Shown piece by piece: positions 8,935 to 16,320 of a DNA stretch of 26,551 nt; position 1 is the first letter of the stretch; each line of letters opens with the position of its first letter. The notes under the pieces were generated by a model. The model did no database searches. It was given only the letters and a program-made list of their open reading frames with translations, and was not told the DNA's origin. The position numbers and the translations under genes were made by a program. Source of the stretch: a virus; IMG/VR virus record IMGVR_UViG_3300040801_003857, positions 1 to 26,551 of that record; one strand, given 5' to 3'.

Positions 8935-8945
8935 ATTAAAACTCC

Positions 8946-9788
8946 TTAGCTAACTACAGATATTAAATTACCGCTTTGAAGCGTTTTATAGCCATAAAGC
9001 TGATCGACGGCGATGCGCTTAGACCCTGCTCCCCATTTAATATCTTTTTCTTCGTCAACCATGGGGTCCATTTGAAACCCTAGTGCCAAGGCCTCTCTTT
9101 GAAATCCAACCATAACACCGTCAACAAAAGTTGTTGTTGAAATATTTGACATTACAAACCGAATGCCATAGGCCATACCAATTTCACCTTGCATGATCGG
9201 AATATTTGAGCCATAACGCTCAGCTTGAACAAAATTGGCAACTCCTAAAATAAGTTTCTTCTGAGCTGGTCTAAAAAGAAGAAATCTACCTTCCTCTGGA
9301 GCATTGGCAGCATCTAGCTTAGTAACAACATCGAGGATATTATCCTCAATGTCAGTTGCATCATATGTAACATCATTGGCCGATGCGCCCCCCGATGCCA
9401 TAGCTTCAATTATGTCAATGTCAACTTGTCGGGCATGAGCTGAAGCGGCCCTTGAAATCATTGCTTCCTCGAACATCAATCTTGATTGAAGTTCAGATTG
9501 TTTTTTCATGATGAACTGAACTGAAGCAAGTTGATCTAACTCAAGTTGGTCCTCAGTGGCGGCAATAGCTTGAGCATCTGCGGCCTGTCCTTCTGCCAAT
9601 TTCTGGACTTCTAAAGACCCTAATTTAGGAAAAGATATTGATCTATTTCCCTTAACTGCAAATTGAGAAACATCAGTAACTAGGGGCCTAACCTTTGCTT
9701 GGGCCGCTAGTTCTCTCTGAACTGTTTCGACAATATAATCCATTCTTGTGACTGAAACTTCCGTTCCATCTATTATTTTATCGGCCAT
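8946..9788 (-). CDS. Major capsid protein (HK97-fold expected)
   Basis: A 280-aa protein immediately downstream of the scaffold gene. The N-terminal helical region has YIVETVQRELAAQAKVRPLV, followed by a strand-rich region (SISFPKLGSLEVQKL) that fits the E-loop. A helical spine contains the acidic stretch DIEDNILDVVTKLDAANAPEEGRFLLFRPAQ, and YGSNIPIMQGEIGMAYGIRFVMS then has the A-domain pattern seen in many HK97-fold capsids. The C-terminus DQLYGYKTLQSGNLISVVS is typical of the family. No delta domain precedes it; assembly is served by the separate scaffold. GGGAG precedes the ATG. Confidence 0.85.
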   Translation of the reverse strand: MADKIIDGTEVSVTRMDYIVETVQRELAAQAKVRPLVTDVSQFAVKGNRSISFPKLGSLEVQKLAEGQAADAQAIAATEDQLELDQLASVQFIMKKQSELQSRLMFEEAMISRAASAHARQVDIDIIEAMASGGASANDVTYDATDIEDNILDVVTKLDAANAPEEGRFLLFRPAQKKLILGVANFVQAERYGSNIPIMQGEIGMAYGIRFVMSNISTTTFVDGVMVGFQREALALGFQMDPMVDEEKDIKWGAGSKRIAVDQLYGYKTLQSGNLISVVS

Positions 9789-9814
9789 CTATTCACTCCC
9801 TGAATAAATATTAT

Positions 9815-10435
9815 TTATGAAAAATTCCCTTTAATATAATTTGCCCTAAGTTCCTCTCTAGTCATTTCTTTCAAGGACCTTTTAGCATTTGGACGACCTC
9901 CAAGGTGTCCAACACTTGTTGGGGCCTTTGGCTTCTGATTCTCTATTACTCTCCAGTGCTTTTTAGAGAATCTATCAACCTCTTTTTCCAAAGAAAGTTG
10001 ATCTAATTCGCCAGTATCGGGGTCTACAGCTATAGAATCTATGTCTATTAAGCTAAGATAATCGTTGTCCGATATCTTGCCGCCTAACTTATCCATAAAG
10101 GCCATTAGCTTTTTGCCCTCTAGCTCTTCTTGCTGCTTTTGCTCAATCGTGGTTTGGAGAGTCTTTATTTTCTCTTCTTTTAACTGCATCACCTTTTCAT
10201 ATTCGCCACGCTTCAATTGCTCGCTTTCTTCTCGCTCCTGCTCTTTAGCTTCAAGCTCTTTAAGTCTCGATTGAGTGCTTTTATACTGATTCAATAATTT
10301 TTGATGAGATTTATAAGAAACGGTTTCATCTTGCTTTAATGAATCAGGATCAAGATCATTTGTCTTTGTGTCCTTATCTACAAGATTAGGTTCATCGCCA
10401 GTTCCTAACTGGTTTTTATCGACTGGATCACTCAT
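9815..10435 (-). CDS. Capsid scaffolding protein
   Basis: A 206-aa highly charged protein with a Gln/Glu/Lys coiled coil from about residue 45 to 110 (KLLNQYKSTQSRLKELEAKE...), an acidic Asp-rich N-terminus and a basic C-terminus (GGRPNAKRSLKEMTREELR). It lies directly upstream of the major capsid gene. This is the standard architecture of internal scaffolds, whose basic C-terminal helix binds the coat protein and which leave the procapsid before DNA packaging. I see no serine-protease motif, so a fused maturation protease is unlikely. Confidence 0.88.
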   Translation of the reverse strand: MSDPVDKNQLGTGDEPNLVDKDTKTNDLDPDSLKQDETVSYKSHQKLLNQYKSTQSRLKELEAKEQEREESEQLKRGEYEKVMQLKEEKIKTLQTTIEQKQQEELEGKKLMAFMDKLGGKISDNDYLSLIDIDSIAVDPDTGELDQLSLEKEVDRFSKKHWRVIENQKPKAPTSVGHLGGRPNAKRSLKEMTREELRANYIKGNFS

Positions 10436-10488
10436 ATTCTAACTCCATTTAGAAAGTAAATCAAAATAAATATTGTTTAGCTTTTGTA

Positions 10489-10995
10489 TCAGTTTCCTGA
10501 TAGCTCCTGAAAAATAATTCCCTTTAATTTTTCTATTTCAAAATCGGCCAAGTAGAAAAATGGTCTACCCCCTTTTTCTACGTGCCTGTTTATTTCTTTG
10601 TGTGTAGTCCTCGCTGGTCCCCCACTTAATTCCCTCCTTCTATTTTCCTTAAAGAAGAGTTCTATACCCTTGATTCCTCCAGCCCTAAAGACTCTGTAGG
10701 TAATGCTATCTAATAGCTGGCCGGTTGCTGTTAAGTTGGATCTAGTTGGAGTCGTGAAGTTAGATAGATTAAAATCGTATCGGTCCCTATAGTCCACAGT
10801 CGAATTTTTTAGAGGCAGTAAATTAAAAACTGACCCCCCTACCGGCCGGACTCCTTTACCTAGTCGAGTCCTTTTTATAATTTGTTGCGTTGCTCCTTCC
10901 CCGACTTTTTTTAAAACCTGATCTGTGACAGCATTTTTTGATATTGCATCAATGCGCTTTGTTATAATGTCGTTAAGTTGTTTTTCTATAGACAT
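10489..10995 (-). CDS. Phage morphogenesis protein, HK97 gp10/gpG-like (copy 2)
   Basis: A 168-aa basic protein with IIKRTRLGKGVRPVGG, then SNLTATGQLLDSITYRVFRAGG and a C-terminal HVEKGGRPFFYLADFEIEKLKG. The 'L-TG-L-dsi' core and 'RPF' ending are typical of HK97 gp10-like and virion-morphogenesis proteins. It overlaps the upstream gene's stop region, with AGGGTGA serving as the ribosome-binding site, so the two are coupled. Next to a second protein of the same general type, it looks like an old tandem duplication or a functionally split pair. Exact role in head or tail joining is unknown. Confidence 0.65.
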   Translation of the reverse strand: MSIEKQLNDIITKRIDAISKNAVTDQVLKKVGEGATQQIIKRTRLGKGVRPVGGSVFNLLPLKNSTVDYRDRYDFNLSNFTTPTRSNLTATGQLLDSITYRVFRAGGIKGIELFFKENRRRELSGGPARTTHKEINRHVEKGGRPFFYLADFEIEKLKGIIFQELSGN

Positions 10996-10999
10996 TTTG

Positions 11000-11503
11000 T
11001 CACCCTAATATTGAACTAATTTTATTTATTCTCTCCTGAACTGTCTGTCTTTTTTCTCGAGAAAAGTCATATTTGTCTTGAATTTCGGTCAATTTTGCAC
11101 GTTCTACGCCCAAAAAGTCCCTTTTTTTGCCCCGAATTGCCTTATTTTGCCCATAAGTGCCTAATCGATTGCCCTCTACTTTTCCGTTTAATTTAGAGTC
11201 GCTTTTATCATATCCAATCAACAACTCTCCCGACCTGTTCGATAGGACCTTTATAGAGTTCATCATCTCAGAGGAAAGTTCTAGGTTAACAACTCCCCCC
11301 GATCTTTTTGCAATCTTAAAATCCAAGCTATTTCTATACGCTTTCGAGTATTCCCCTGCTTTGCCCTTCCATGGGTTGCCAGTCTTGTCTTTTCCCTCGG
11401 AAGTCCTCTTTTTAATATGCTGGATAATTTCCAGCCCTATCGCCTGTCTTTGGGCCTTTCCAAGTCCTTTTCTAAGATTGACTTTAAACCTCTGCCATGC
11501 CAT
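11000..11503 (-). CDS. Phage morphogenesis protein, HK97 gp10/Mu gpG-like (copy 1)
   Basis: A 167-aa basic protein. Residues 28-55 read HIKKRTSEGKDKTGNPWKGK, the 'R...G.D..G.pW..' opening of virion-morphogenesis proteins. LELSSEMMNSIKVLSNRSGELLIGY and NRLGTYGQ...RDFLGV are the usual 'L-sG-l-nSi' core and 'R.FLG' ending. The ATG lies inside the last codons of the portal gene behind a GGGGGG stretch, so it is translationally coupled to portal. Confidence 0.7.
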   Translation of the reverse strand: MAWQRFKVNLRKGLGKAQRQAIGLEIIQHIKKRTSEGKDKTGNPWKGKAGEYSKAYRNSLDFKIAKRSGGVVNLELSSEMMNSIKVLSNRSGELLIGYDKSDSKLNGKVEGNRLGTYGQNKAIRGKKRDFLGVERAKLTEIQDKYDFSREKRQTVQERINKISSILG

Positions 11504-12881
11504 CGGTCCCCCCTATGTCTCCAAATTGCTCTGAATTAATTTTATTTATTTCTTCCTTGACTTCCTTGTCTTTCCAGTCTGGATAAAGTTTTTTTATTGC
11601 CGTTTCTTGGGAGATAATCCCCCCTTCCCTTTCTTTTATCGTATAATCGATCTCATCATTTCTTGAAACCACTGGCTTAGGTTCGTCAAATTCTGTTATG
11701 ACCTCCCAGCTATCGGGTAGCCTAGACATCCCCTTTAGCTCCCCACTTTCCAGCCAATAGTTATGCATGTTTTTTTGTAGTTGCCAGAAATTATATTCAT
11801 CTTTTTTAAAGAATTCGATTTGCTTCTTAACTGTTTCGTAGGTGTCCATTTCATCAATTACTTTAGATATACCGGACATATTAAAATCGCCCTGTGTTCT
11901 TGACATTGCCCCTACCCTTATCCCTCGGGACTCCATCCACGTGCTAAAAACGTCTTTGATAAAGTCTAGAACTTTGTTAACGTCTGCGCTCGGTGTAATG
12001 GTCCCCACCTGTGGAGCGTGTCCACTCTGGGGATCACTTTTAAGACCCCAAAAAGCATTAGGAGACATAATCATATTTTCGGAATCGACATCAACACCAT
12101 AAAATATAGAAAAGCACTGAAAAAGGATTGTTCCAGCTAAATCGGAAATTTGAACAGGAAGCAATTTGGCAAGCGCTAAAGTGTCAGTGTCTTGGGTCGG
12201 TAGTATCTTATAATAAGATCTATTTCCATAATAGAAAGGGATAAATCCCAGAGGGTTCTCACCGCTTAATGGGTTGCCGTCGCCATCCACCATATAATCT
12301 GGGACAATGTCCCCATCTTCATCAATTGCCACAAATTCCGTAGGGGAATATACGAACCATAAATCTACACTTACCGTCTGGCCGTTTTTGTTCTTGGGAA
12401 TTTTGCCCAAATACTTATAAAAAAGAGTCATTACCGTGGGGTCTATAATATTACCACTCTGAACCAGAAACCTATCAAATGGTAGAACTCTTAAAGATGG
12501 AATTCCATTCTGAATATATGGTTCCAGCGCATACCCTTTAAATAAGTTTGCAAATTCATCAGCAAAATTCATTTTCTGATCAAACATATAAGCAGTCTCA
12601 TAAAATTCTAAAATATTTTGGTCGCTAGATGCTTCCCTTGTAGGTTTATGTGAATAAGATTTGGAAATTTTATCTATAATTCTTTTAAGAATATTGATTG
12701 GGTAAATTCTGTGCTTGATTTGGGAAAAGTAGTTTTCCGATAAACTATCTCTAAGAATCTTCTCAACATAGGGTTTTAAATTGCCCTCATAAATATCGAA
12801 AAGCTCGTAATTATAATTAGTATATTGCTTGTTCTCGCTTATGTAGCTCGTTAGCTTTCTAGTATCGTCGATTAACGCCAT
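11484..12881 (-). CDS. Portal protein
   Basis: A 465-aa protein downstream of the large terminase. It has the portal pattern: an N-terminal helical wing (YNYELFDIYEGNLKPYVEKI), IKHRIYPINILKRIIDKISKSYSHKP with the conserved N-I-L--iidk segment, a central domain with LRVLPFDRFLV and GFIPFYYGNR, then helical stem and crown with SADVNKVLDFIKDVFSTWMESRGI and the late GGIISQETAIKKLYPDWKDKEVKEEI. The portal dodecamer forms the DNA-packaging vertex and the docking site for terminase. AAGGAATAAAA precedes the ATG. The length is normal, so the gene appears intact. Confidence 0.9.
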   Translation of the reverse strand: MALIDDTRKLTSYISENKQYTNYNYELFDIYEGNLKPYVEKILRDSLSENYFSQIKHRIYPINILKRIIDKISKSYSHKPTREASSDQNILEFYETAYMFDQKMNFADEFANLFKGYALEPYIQNGIPSLRVLPFDRFLVQSGNIIDPTVMTLFYKYLGKIPKNKNGQTVSVDLWFVYSPTEFVAIDEDGDIVPDYMVDGDGNPLSGENPLGFIPFYYGNRSYYKILPTQDTDTLALAKLLPVQISDLAGTILFQCFSIFYGVDVDSENMIMSPNAFWGLKSDPQSGHAPQVGTITPSADVNKVLDFIKDVFSTWMESRGIRVGAMSRTQGDFNMSGISKVIDEMDTYETVKKQIEFFKKDEYNFWQLQKNMHNYWLESGELKGMSRLPDSWEVITEFDEPKPVVSRNDEIDYTIKEREGGIISQETAIKKLYPDWKDKEVKEEINKINSEQFGDIGGTDGMAEV

Positions 12882-12901
12882 TTTTATTCCTTTAAAAAAT
12901 T

Positions 12902-12917
12902 TGTTCCACGTGGAACA
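12902..12917. promoter_or_regulatory. parS-like palindrome, site 1
   Basis: TGTTCCACGTGGAACA is a perfect 16-bp palindrome identical to the chromosomal parS form reported for several bacteria (the Bacillus form is TGTTTCACGTGAAACA). It lies in the gap between terL and portal, just upstream of the portal ribosome-binding site. Confidence 0.75.
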
Positions 12918-12943
12918 TTAAGGCCGTGAATTTATTAATAAAA

Positions 12944-12959
12944 TGTTCCACGTGGAACA
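12944..12959. promoter_or_regulatory. parS-like palindrome, site 2
   Basis: A second identical 16-mer lies 42 bp centre to centre from site 1, four helical turns, so both sites present the same DNA face. Symmetry extends three further bases on each side (12941-12962), giving a perfect 22-bp palindrome. Confidence 0.75.
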
Positions 12960-12972
12960 TTTGCAAGTCAAG

Positions 12973-14304
12973 TCAAAGTTGTATCGTTCGGCTTCGCCTA
13001 CTGCCCAAGGACTCTAGAAAAGAACAGTAGTAACCACAGCTTGTTGTAATGTGCTGATATCGAAAAGTGTCATCTTCCACATAATTAGACTTAGGCAGTA
13101 ATTTACTTAGCCTGAAACCTTCGTCTGCCTCCTCAGCGTCTTTATATACATAGAACCTAGTTACCCTTTTACCATTTTCAAAAAGAGCATTCATCAGGTT
13201 ATGACGCTTTCTTACCGGTGGATTGGAAGCTGGAACTTTCATCTGATATCTAACTATATTTTTTAAATAATCCTCAATGATGTCGTAGTCACTTTTTTTA
13301 CTTCGTGTATCCCTTGCGTTTCCAGTCGCATCGCCAAAGACCCTATAGAGACATTTATGACCAAATATTCCATAATTATCCATCTCTTCCATGATATCCA
13401 AGGTTCTAGCACCATCTATAATAAAAGTTTTTAAGATATGATACTCTCCATCTATATGCTGACCTACCGCCGACGACATGGGTTTATTTGCGGCAATGTT
13501 AAAATCAAACATTAGGTCAATTGGGTATTTGGGATCTATCTCTTTTCTATAATCCCTGAAATTTTTTTCATTAGAATAGTTGTAATAAATAACATCTCTG
13601 GAGAGTTCCAACCATTCCCCTTCGAGCATTCTTCTCGCTTCTCTGGGACTCATAGACTCTTTAAGACCTTCTATGTAACTAGAGGGTAAAAAAGGATTGT
13701 CGGAAGTAATGCTATATTTAACGTGCCTTAACGGATTCTTAGACTTAATAAAATACTTGTAAGCTGGATGCAATGGATCTGCTGGATTGGTGGCGGCGAT
13801 TATTAAATGTTCTGGAACGTGAACCGCCCTGCCTACTCTCATTCTAATTTCTTTATAAAACTCCATATCATCGTTTTCAGTAAGTTCTTCTATTAATGCC
13901 ATGGAGAGTATTAGCGATCTGAACTTTTTATATCTCCCATCTGCAAAAGTTCGGGTAATAACTTCCGAACCATTCGAGAATGAAATTTTCATTTTTGCGT
14001 TATTTACTTCGTAGTCGTGCCCTTCTGTTAGACATCCCTCTATATGATCTAATAACTCACGCCACAAAGTTTCTTCTAAATCTGGTCTTGATCTTCTAGT
14101 TACTAAACATTTTGCTTTTTCGAAAAATAAGCAATGTGTTATCCCAACATGGGCCATGAAGGCACTCTTGGCACTTCCCACGGACCCACTTAATAAAAGC
14201 TCGTGGGTTCCCTTAGTATAATCGTATTGGTTTCTAATATCGTTTATGGTCTCCCCTTGCCATCTAATAGCATAGGGGTCAAATTCTGTTAAAGCTGGAA
14301 TCAT
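12973..14304 (-). CDS. terL: Terminase large subunit
   Basis: A 443-aa packaging motor. The ATPase domain has the Walker A element GSVGSAKS (40-47), a Walker B region LILSMALIEE (131-140) ending in the catalytic Glu, and a coupling motif AATNPADPLHP near residues 170-180. The C-terminal nuclease starts at IDLMFDFNIAANKP with its first metal-binding Asp and continues with YRVFGDATGNARDT, the second acidic motif. It docks on the portal and cuts concatemers at each packaging round. The start overlaps terS by 4 nt (ATGA), with GAGGG upstream. The C-terminus is Arg/Ser-rich (SLGSRRSRTIQL), which may help DNA or portal contact. Confidence 0.93.
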   Translation of the reverse strand: MIPALTEFDPYAIRWQGETINDIRNQYDYTKGTHELLLSGSVGSAKSAFMAHVGITHCLFFEKAKCLVTRRSRPDLEETLWRELLDHIEGCLTEGHDYEVNNAKMKISFSNGSEVITRTFADGRYKKFRSLILSMALIEELTENDDMEFYKEIRMRVGRAVHVPEHLIIAATNPADPLHPAYKYFIKSKNPLRHVKYSITSDNPFLPSSYIEGLKESMSPREARRMLEGEWLELSRDVIYYNYSNEKNFRDYRKEIDPKYPIDLMFDFNIAANKPMSSAVGQHIDGEYHILKTFIIDGARTLDIMEEMDNYGIFGHKCLYRVFGDATGNARDTRSKKSDYDIIEDYLKNIVRYQMKVPASNPPVRKRHNLMNALFENGKRVTRFYVYKDAEEADEGFRLSKLLPKSNYVEDDTFRYQHITTSCGYYCSFLESLGSRRSRTIQL

Positions 14305-14699
14305 TTAGCACCCTCTTTTAAAGAGTAAGCTAACTTAAAACCACCTTTGTCTGTAGAAACATGAGTATCAATGTTGTCTCTCCAGTCAGAAATGTTTTTC
14401 ATCGTGAACCGACCAAATGAAGCACTATAGGCATTCAACAAGCAACCAACAATTATAATTTCTTGTTGCATATTTTTAGCTTCTTTATAGGCCTCGTTAA
14501 ATTCTGGATACTTCTTTACCCAGTCCAACATAGTTTGATGATAAACCCCAATTTTTCTGGCAAATGCTCCAAACATGGGCGGCTTAACCGGCAACCCTTT
14601 TTTGTTCACTGGTTCAATATTGAAAAAATCAATAATGTCTTTACAATATCTTTTTTTATAACTAGTCGGTTTCCCTACCTTCTTTTTTTTCTTTTCCAT
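14301..14699 (-). CDS. terS: Terminase small subunit
   Basis: A 132-aa protein directly upstream of and overlapping terL. It has a lysine-rich N-terminus, then FGAFARKIGVYHQTMLDWVKK (44-62), a helix-turn-helix of the type terminase small subunits use to recognise pac or cos DNA, followed by a long helix EFNEAYKEAKNMQQEI for oligomerisation. The C-terminal GRFTMKNISDWRDNID is a common ending in this family. It selects viral DNA and regulates terL. Confidence 0.82.
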   Translation of the reverse strand: MEKKKKKVGKPTSYKKRYCKDIIDFFNIEPVNKKGLPVKPPMFGAFARKIGVYHQTMLDWVKKYPEFNEAYKEAKNMQQEIIIVGCLLNAYSASFGRFTMKNISDWRDNIDTHVSTDKGGFKLAYSLKEGAK

Positions 14700-14719
14700 G
14701 ATTAAACTCTTTTTAATCT

Positions 14720-15301
14720 CTACCTTTTTTTTAAGAAATCCCTTACATACTTACCTACGGCATAACTAACAGTATGGTATTTATGGGCCTTTCTAAAGGT
14801 AGGTGAATTTTTAGAATGGGAATAGCCGCATTTATGAACCCATTCGTGAGCAAGATTTCCAGCAACATACTCAGCGCTTCTTTCCTCCAAAACCCATTGA
14901 TAAATATATTGCCAAATACTCCCTGAATAAGTGTACCCAATGACATTTCCCCCATCAGACCTATCGATTTTTAAAAACATATCGGCCTCTTGGTCTGGGG
15001 TTGTTTCCTCTGGCCTCATCTCTTGCCCACTCATTAGGTGGTTATAAACTTCAATTTGGGACTTTCCATTAGTCTCATGGAATCCTCTATATTTTTTATA
15101 ATAGTATTTCCTAGTTAAACCATCCCAATACCAAGTTTTAATTTTGTATTGGTAATTAAGGCAAAATTTTTTAAACGTGGGTAATCCTAGGGCGTAACAC
15201 ATAAAATAGGCCGCCTTCCTTATTATTTGCTCCTCTTTAGGAGTAAAGTTTTTAGTTTTTAACCTTACGCTAAATTTATTATAGGAAAAATAAGCTTCCA
15301 A
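14720..15301 (-). CDS. Putative zinc metalloprotease with metzincin-type motif
   Basis: A 193-aa protein with NLAHEWVHKCGYSH at residues 149-162, an exact HExxHxxGxxH zinc site (H152, E153, H156, H162) as in metzincins. About 20 residues later comes HTVSYAVGKYV, the expected place of the Met-turn, with Val where Met is usual. No signal peptide or membrane segment is seen, so it would act in the cytoplasm or virion. A TTG start is preferred because a GGGGGTGG stretch lies just upstream and no earlier ATG exists in frame. The first 37 nt overlap the RusA-like gene. Possible roles are capsid or virion protein maturation or attack on a host protein. The fold is well supported by the motif, the role is not. 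Confidence 0.65.
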   Translation of the reverse strand: MEAYFSYNKFSVRLKTKNFTPKEEQIIRKAAYFMCYALGLPTFKKFCLNYQYKIKTWYWDGLTRKYYYKKYRGFHETNGKSQIEVYNHLMSGQEMRPEETTPDQEADMFLKIDRSDGGNVIGYTYSGSIWQYIYQWVLEERSAEYVAGNLAHEWVHKCGYSHSKNSPTFRKAHKYHTVSYAVGKYVRDFLKKR

Positions 15302-15675
15302 TGGTCCACCCCCTTCATGGTTCCCACATAAACTTGTAACATTGATGAATGCCCTCTTTTACGTGGTATTTTGTCGATTAGTAATCTTCTAATCTGTTTA
15401 TCGTTCTGGATTGCCGGACCCTCTAGAGTGTCCAAAATGGGCTTTAATGGGTTATCTATGTCTAGATATGTTTCCAGATAAATGTAAACAAAATAAGGCG
15501 GTTCTAGTGGTGTTTCTAACTCTCCAATTGAGTAAAGCAAAATCTTTTTAAAATCTTCATATTCTGTTTTTAAGCAAATATTTTTTGATTTCCTTGAGAC
15601 TGTAAATTTATCGTTTAACGACTTTAATTTTATGTCCTCAAGGTCAATTACTTTAAACAATTTTTTGTTATACAT
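15265..15675 (-). CDS. RusA-like Holliday junction resolvase
   Basis: A 136-aa protein with YLDIDNPLKPILDTLEGPAI followed by NDKQIRRLLIDKI. D72, D74, K78 and D92 correspond to the catalytic pattern D-x-DN-xxxK...D of Escherichia coli RusA (D70, D72, K76, D91). RusA proteins cut four-way DNA junctions as dimers. In phages they debranch replicating DNA before packaging, which fits a position just upstream of the terminase. AAAGGGG precedes the ATG, and a candidate extended -10 promoter ends about 18 nt upstream. This is the first gene of the late transcript as I read it. Confidence 0.8.
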   Translation of the reverse strand: MYNKKLFKVIDLEDIKLKSLNDKFTVSRKSKNICLKTEYEDFKKILLYSIGELETPLEPPYFVYIYLETYLDIDNPLKPILDTLEGPAIQNDKQIRRLLIDKIPRKRGHSSMLQVYVGTMKGVDHWKLIFPIINLA

Positions 15676-15692
15676 AAAACCCCTTTGGGATT

Positions 15693-15721
15693 AGTATACC
15701 ATAAAATTTATTTACTTTTAA
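15693..15721 (-). promoter_or_regulatory. Candidate sigma70-type promoter for the resolvase-terminase-virion operon
   Basis: On the minus strand TTAAAA and TATACT are separated by 17 bp, and the -10 has the extended form TGGTATACT. The predicted start leaves a leader of only about 15 nt before the RusA-like gene. The weak -35 suggests dependence on an activator. Confidence 0.5.
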
Positions 15722-15747
15722 GTGGAGTAAGAAACTGCTGAATCAAA

Positions 15748-15776
15748 TTTACATATTTCTATGTAAATATTTACAT
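15748..15776. promoter_or_regulatory. Triple half-site operator upstream of the late promoter
   Basis: TTTACAT, ATGTAAA and TTTACAT occur in sequence. The first two form a 7-6-7 inverted repeat and the last two a perfect 16-bp palindrome (ATGTAAATATTTACAT). The array lies roughly 27-55 bp upstream of the candidate -35, a normal place for an activator. Confidence 0.5.
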
Positions 15777-15822
15777 AATACACAGATTGTACTCATTATC
15801 ATAGCTTCCTGATTTACTTATA

Positions 15823-16251
15823 TTATTTTCTCCCATCAAAAATAACAACCATTGAATCATGCATCCCTTTATTTTTTGTACTCCATTCCATTTTTGTGTT
15901 ATACCCATGAAAAGCTATTCTACCTTTGATAAATCTTATTTCTGGTTTTTCTGGTAGTATGATATCGTGGAATAGTTTAGTAGATGTTGAAACAGGAATA
16001 AGAAATACACACAACTTCCCTTTTTTTGACTGTTCAATTCCTTTTTTAACAAATGCCGTTTTCAGCTTCCGTGAATAAGGTGGGTTGATATAATTACGCT
16101 CTTTCCATTCTATTTCTAAACCATCAAAAATAGGTGTATTTTCGCTGTAAGGACAAGGATCAAAATTAAAATTAAACTCATTGTTCAATTTATTATAAAG
16201 CTCTGGTGGTGTTTTCCAATTATCACTTGATTTTAAATTTCTATTTTTCAT
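15823..16251 (-). CDS. Phage Dam-type DNA N6-adenine methyltransferase
   Basis: A 142-aa protein of the small phage Dam family. Visible elements are NWKTPPELYNKLNNEF (11-26), FDPCPYS (30-36), the catalytic motif NPPYS (56-60), then VFLIPVSTSTKLFHDII and PEIRFIKGRIAFHG, ending DSMVVIFDG, all in the usual order. It methylates adenine in short sites, probably protecting phage DNA from restriction. Slightly shorter than many relatives but with no key element missing. GGAGA lies 8 nt before the ATG and falls inside the end region of the IscB element, so the insertion appears to have kept or supplied its ribosome-binding site. Confidence 0.85.
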   Translation of the reverse strand: MKNRNLKSSDNWKTPPELYNKLNNEFNFNFDPCPYSENTPIFDGLEIEWKERNYINPPYSRKLKTAFVKKGIEQSKKGKLCVFLIPVSTSTKLFHDIILPEKPEIRFIKGRIAFHGYNTKMEWSTKNKGMHDSMVVIFDGRK

Positions 16252-16270
16252 CTGTTTTGTCTCCAGGATA

Positions 16271-16290
16271 CCCCGTCCTTCAGGGCGGGG
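16271..16290. repeat. Right-end subterminal hairpin of the IscB element
   Basis: CCCCGTCC-TTCA-GGGCGGGG, 8 pairs with one T·G. It lies about 30 bp after the iscB stop, inside a wider GTCTCC...GGAGAC inverted repeat. Confidence 0.75.
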
Positions 16291-16320
16291 AGGAATGGAG
16301 ACGCCCTTCGGCGAGAATTC

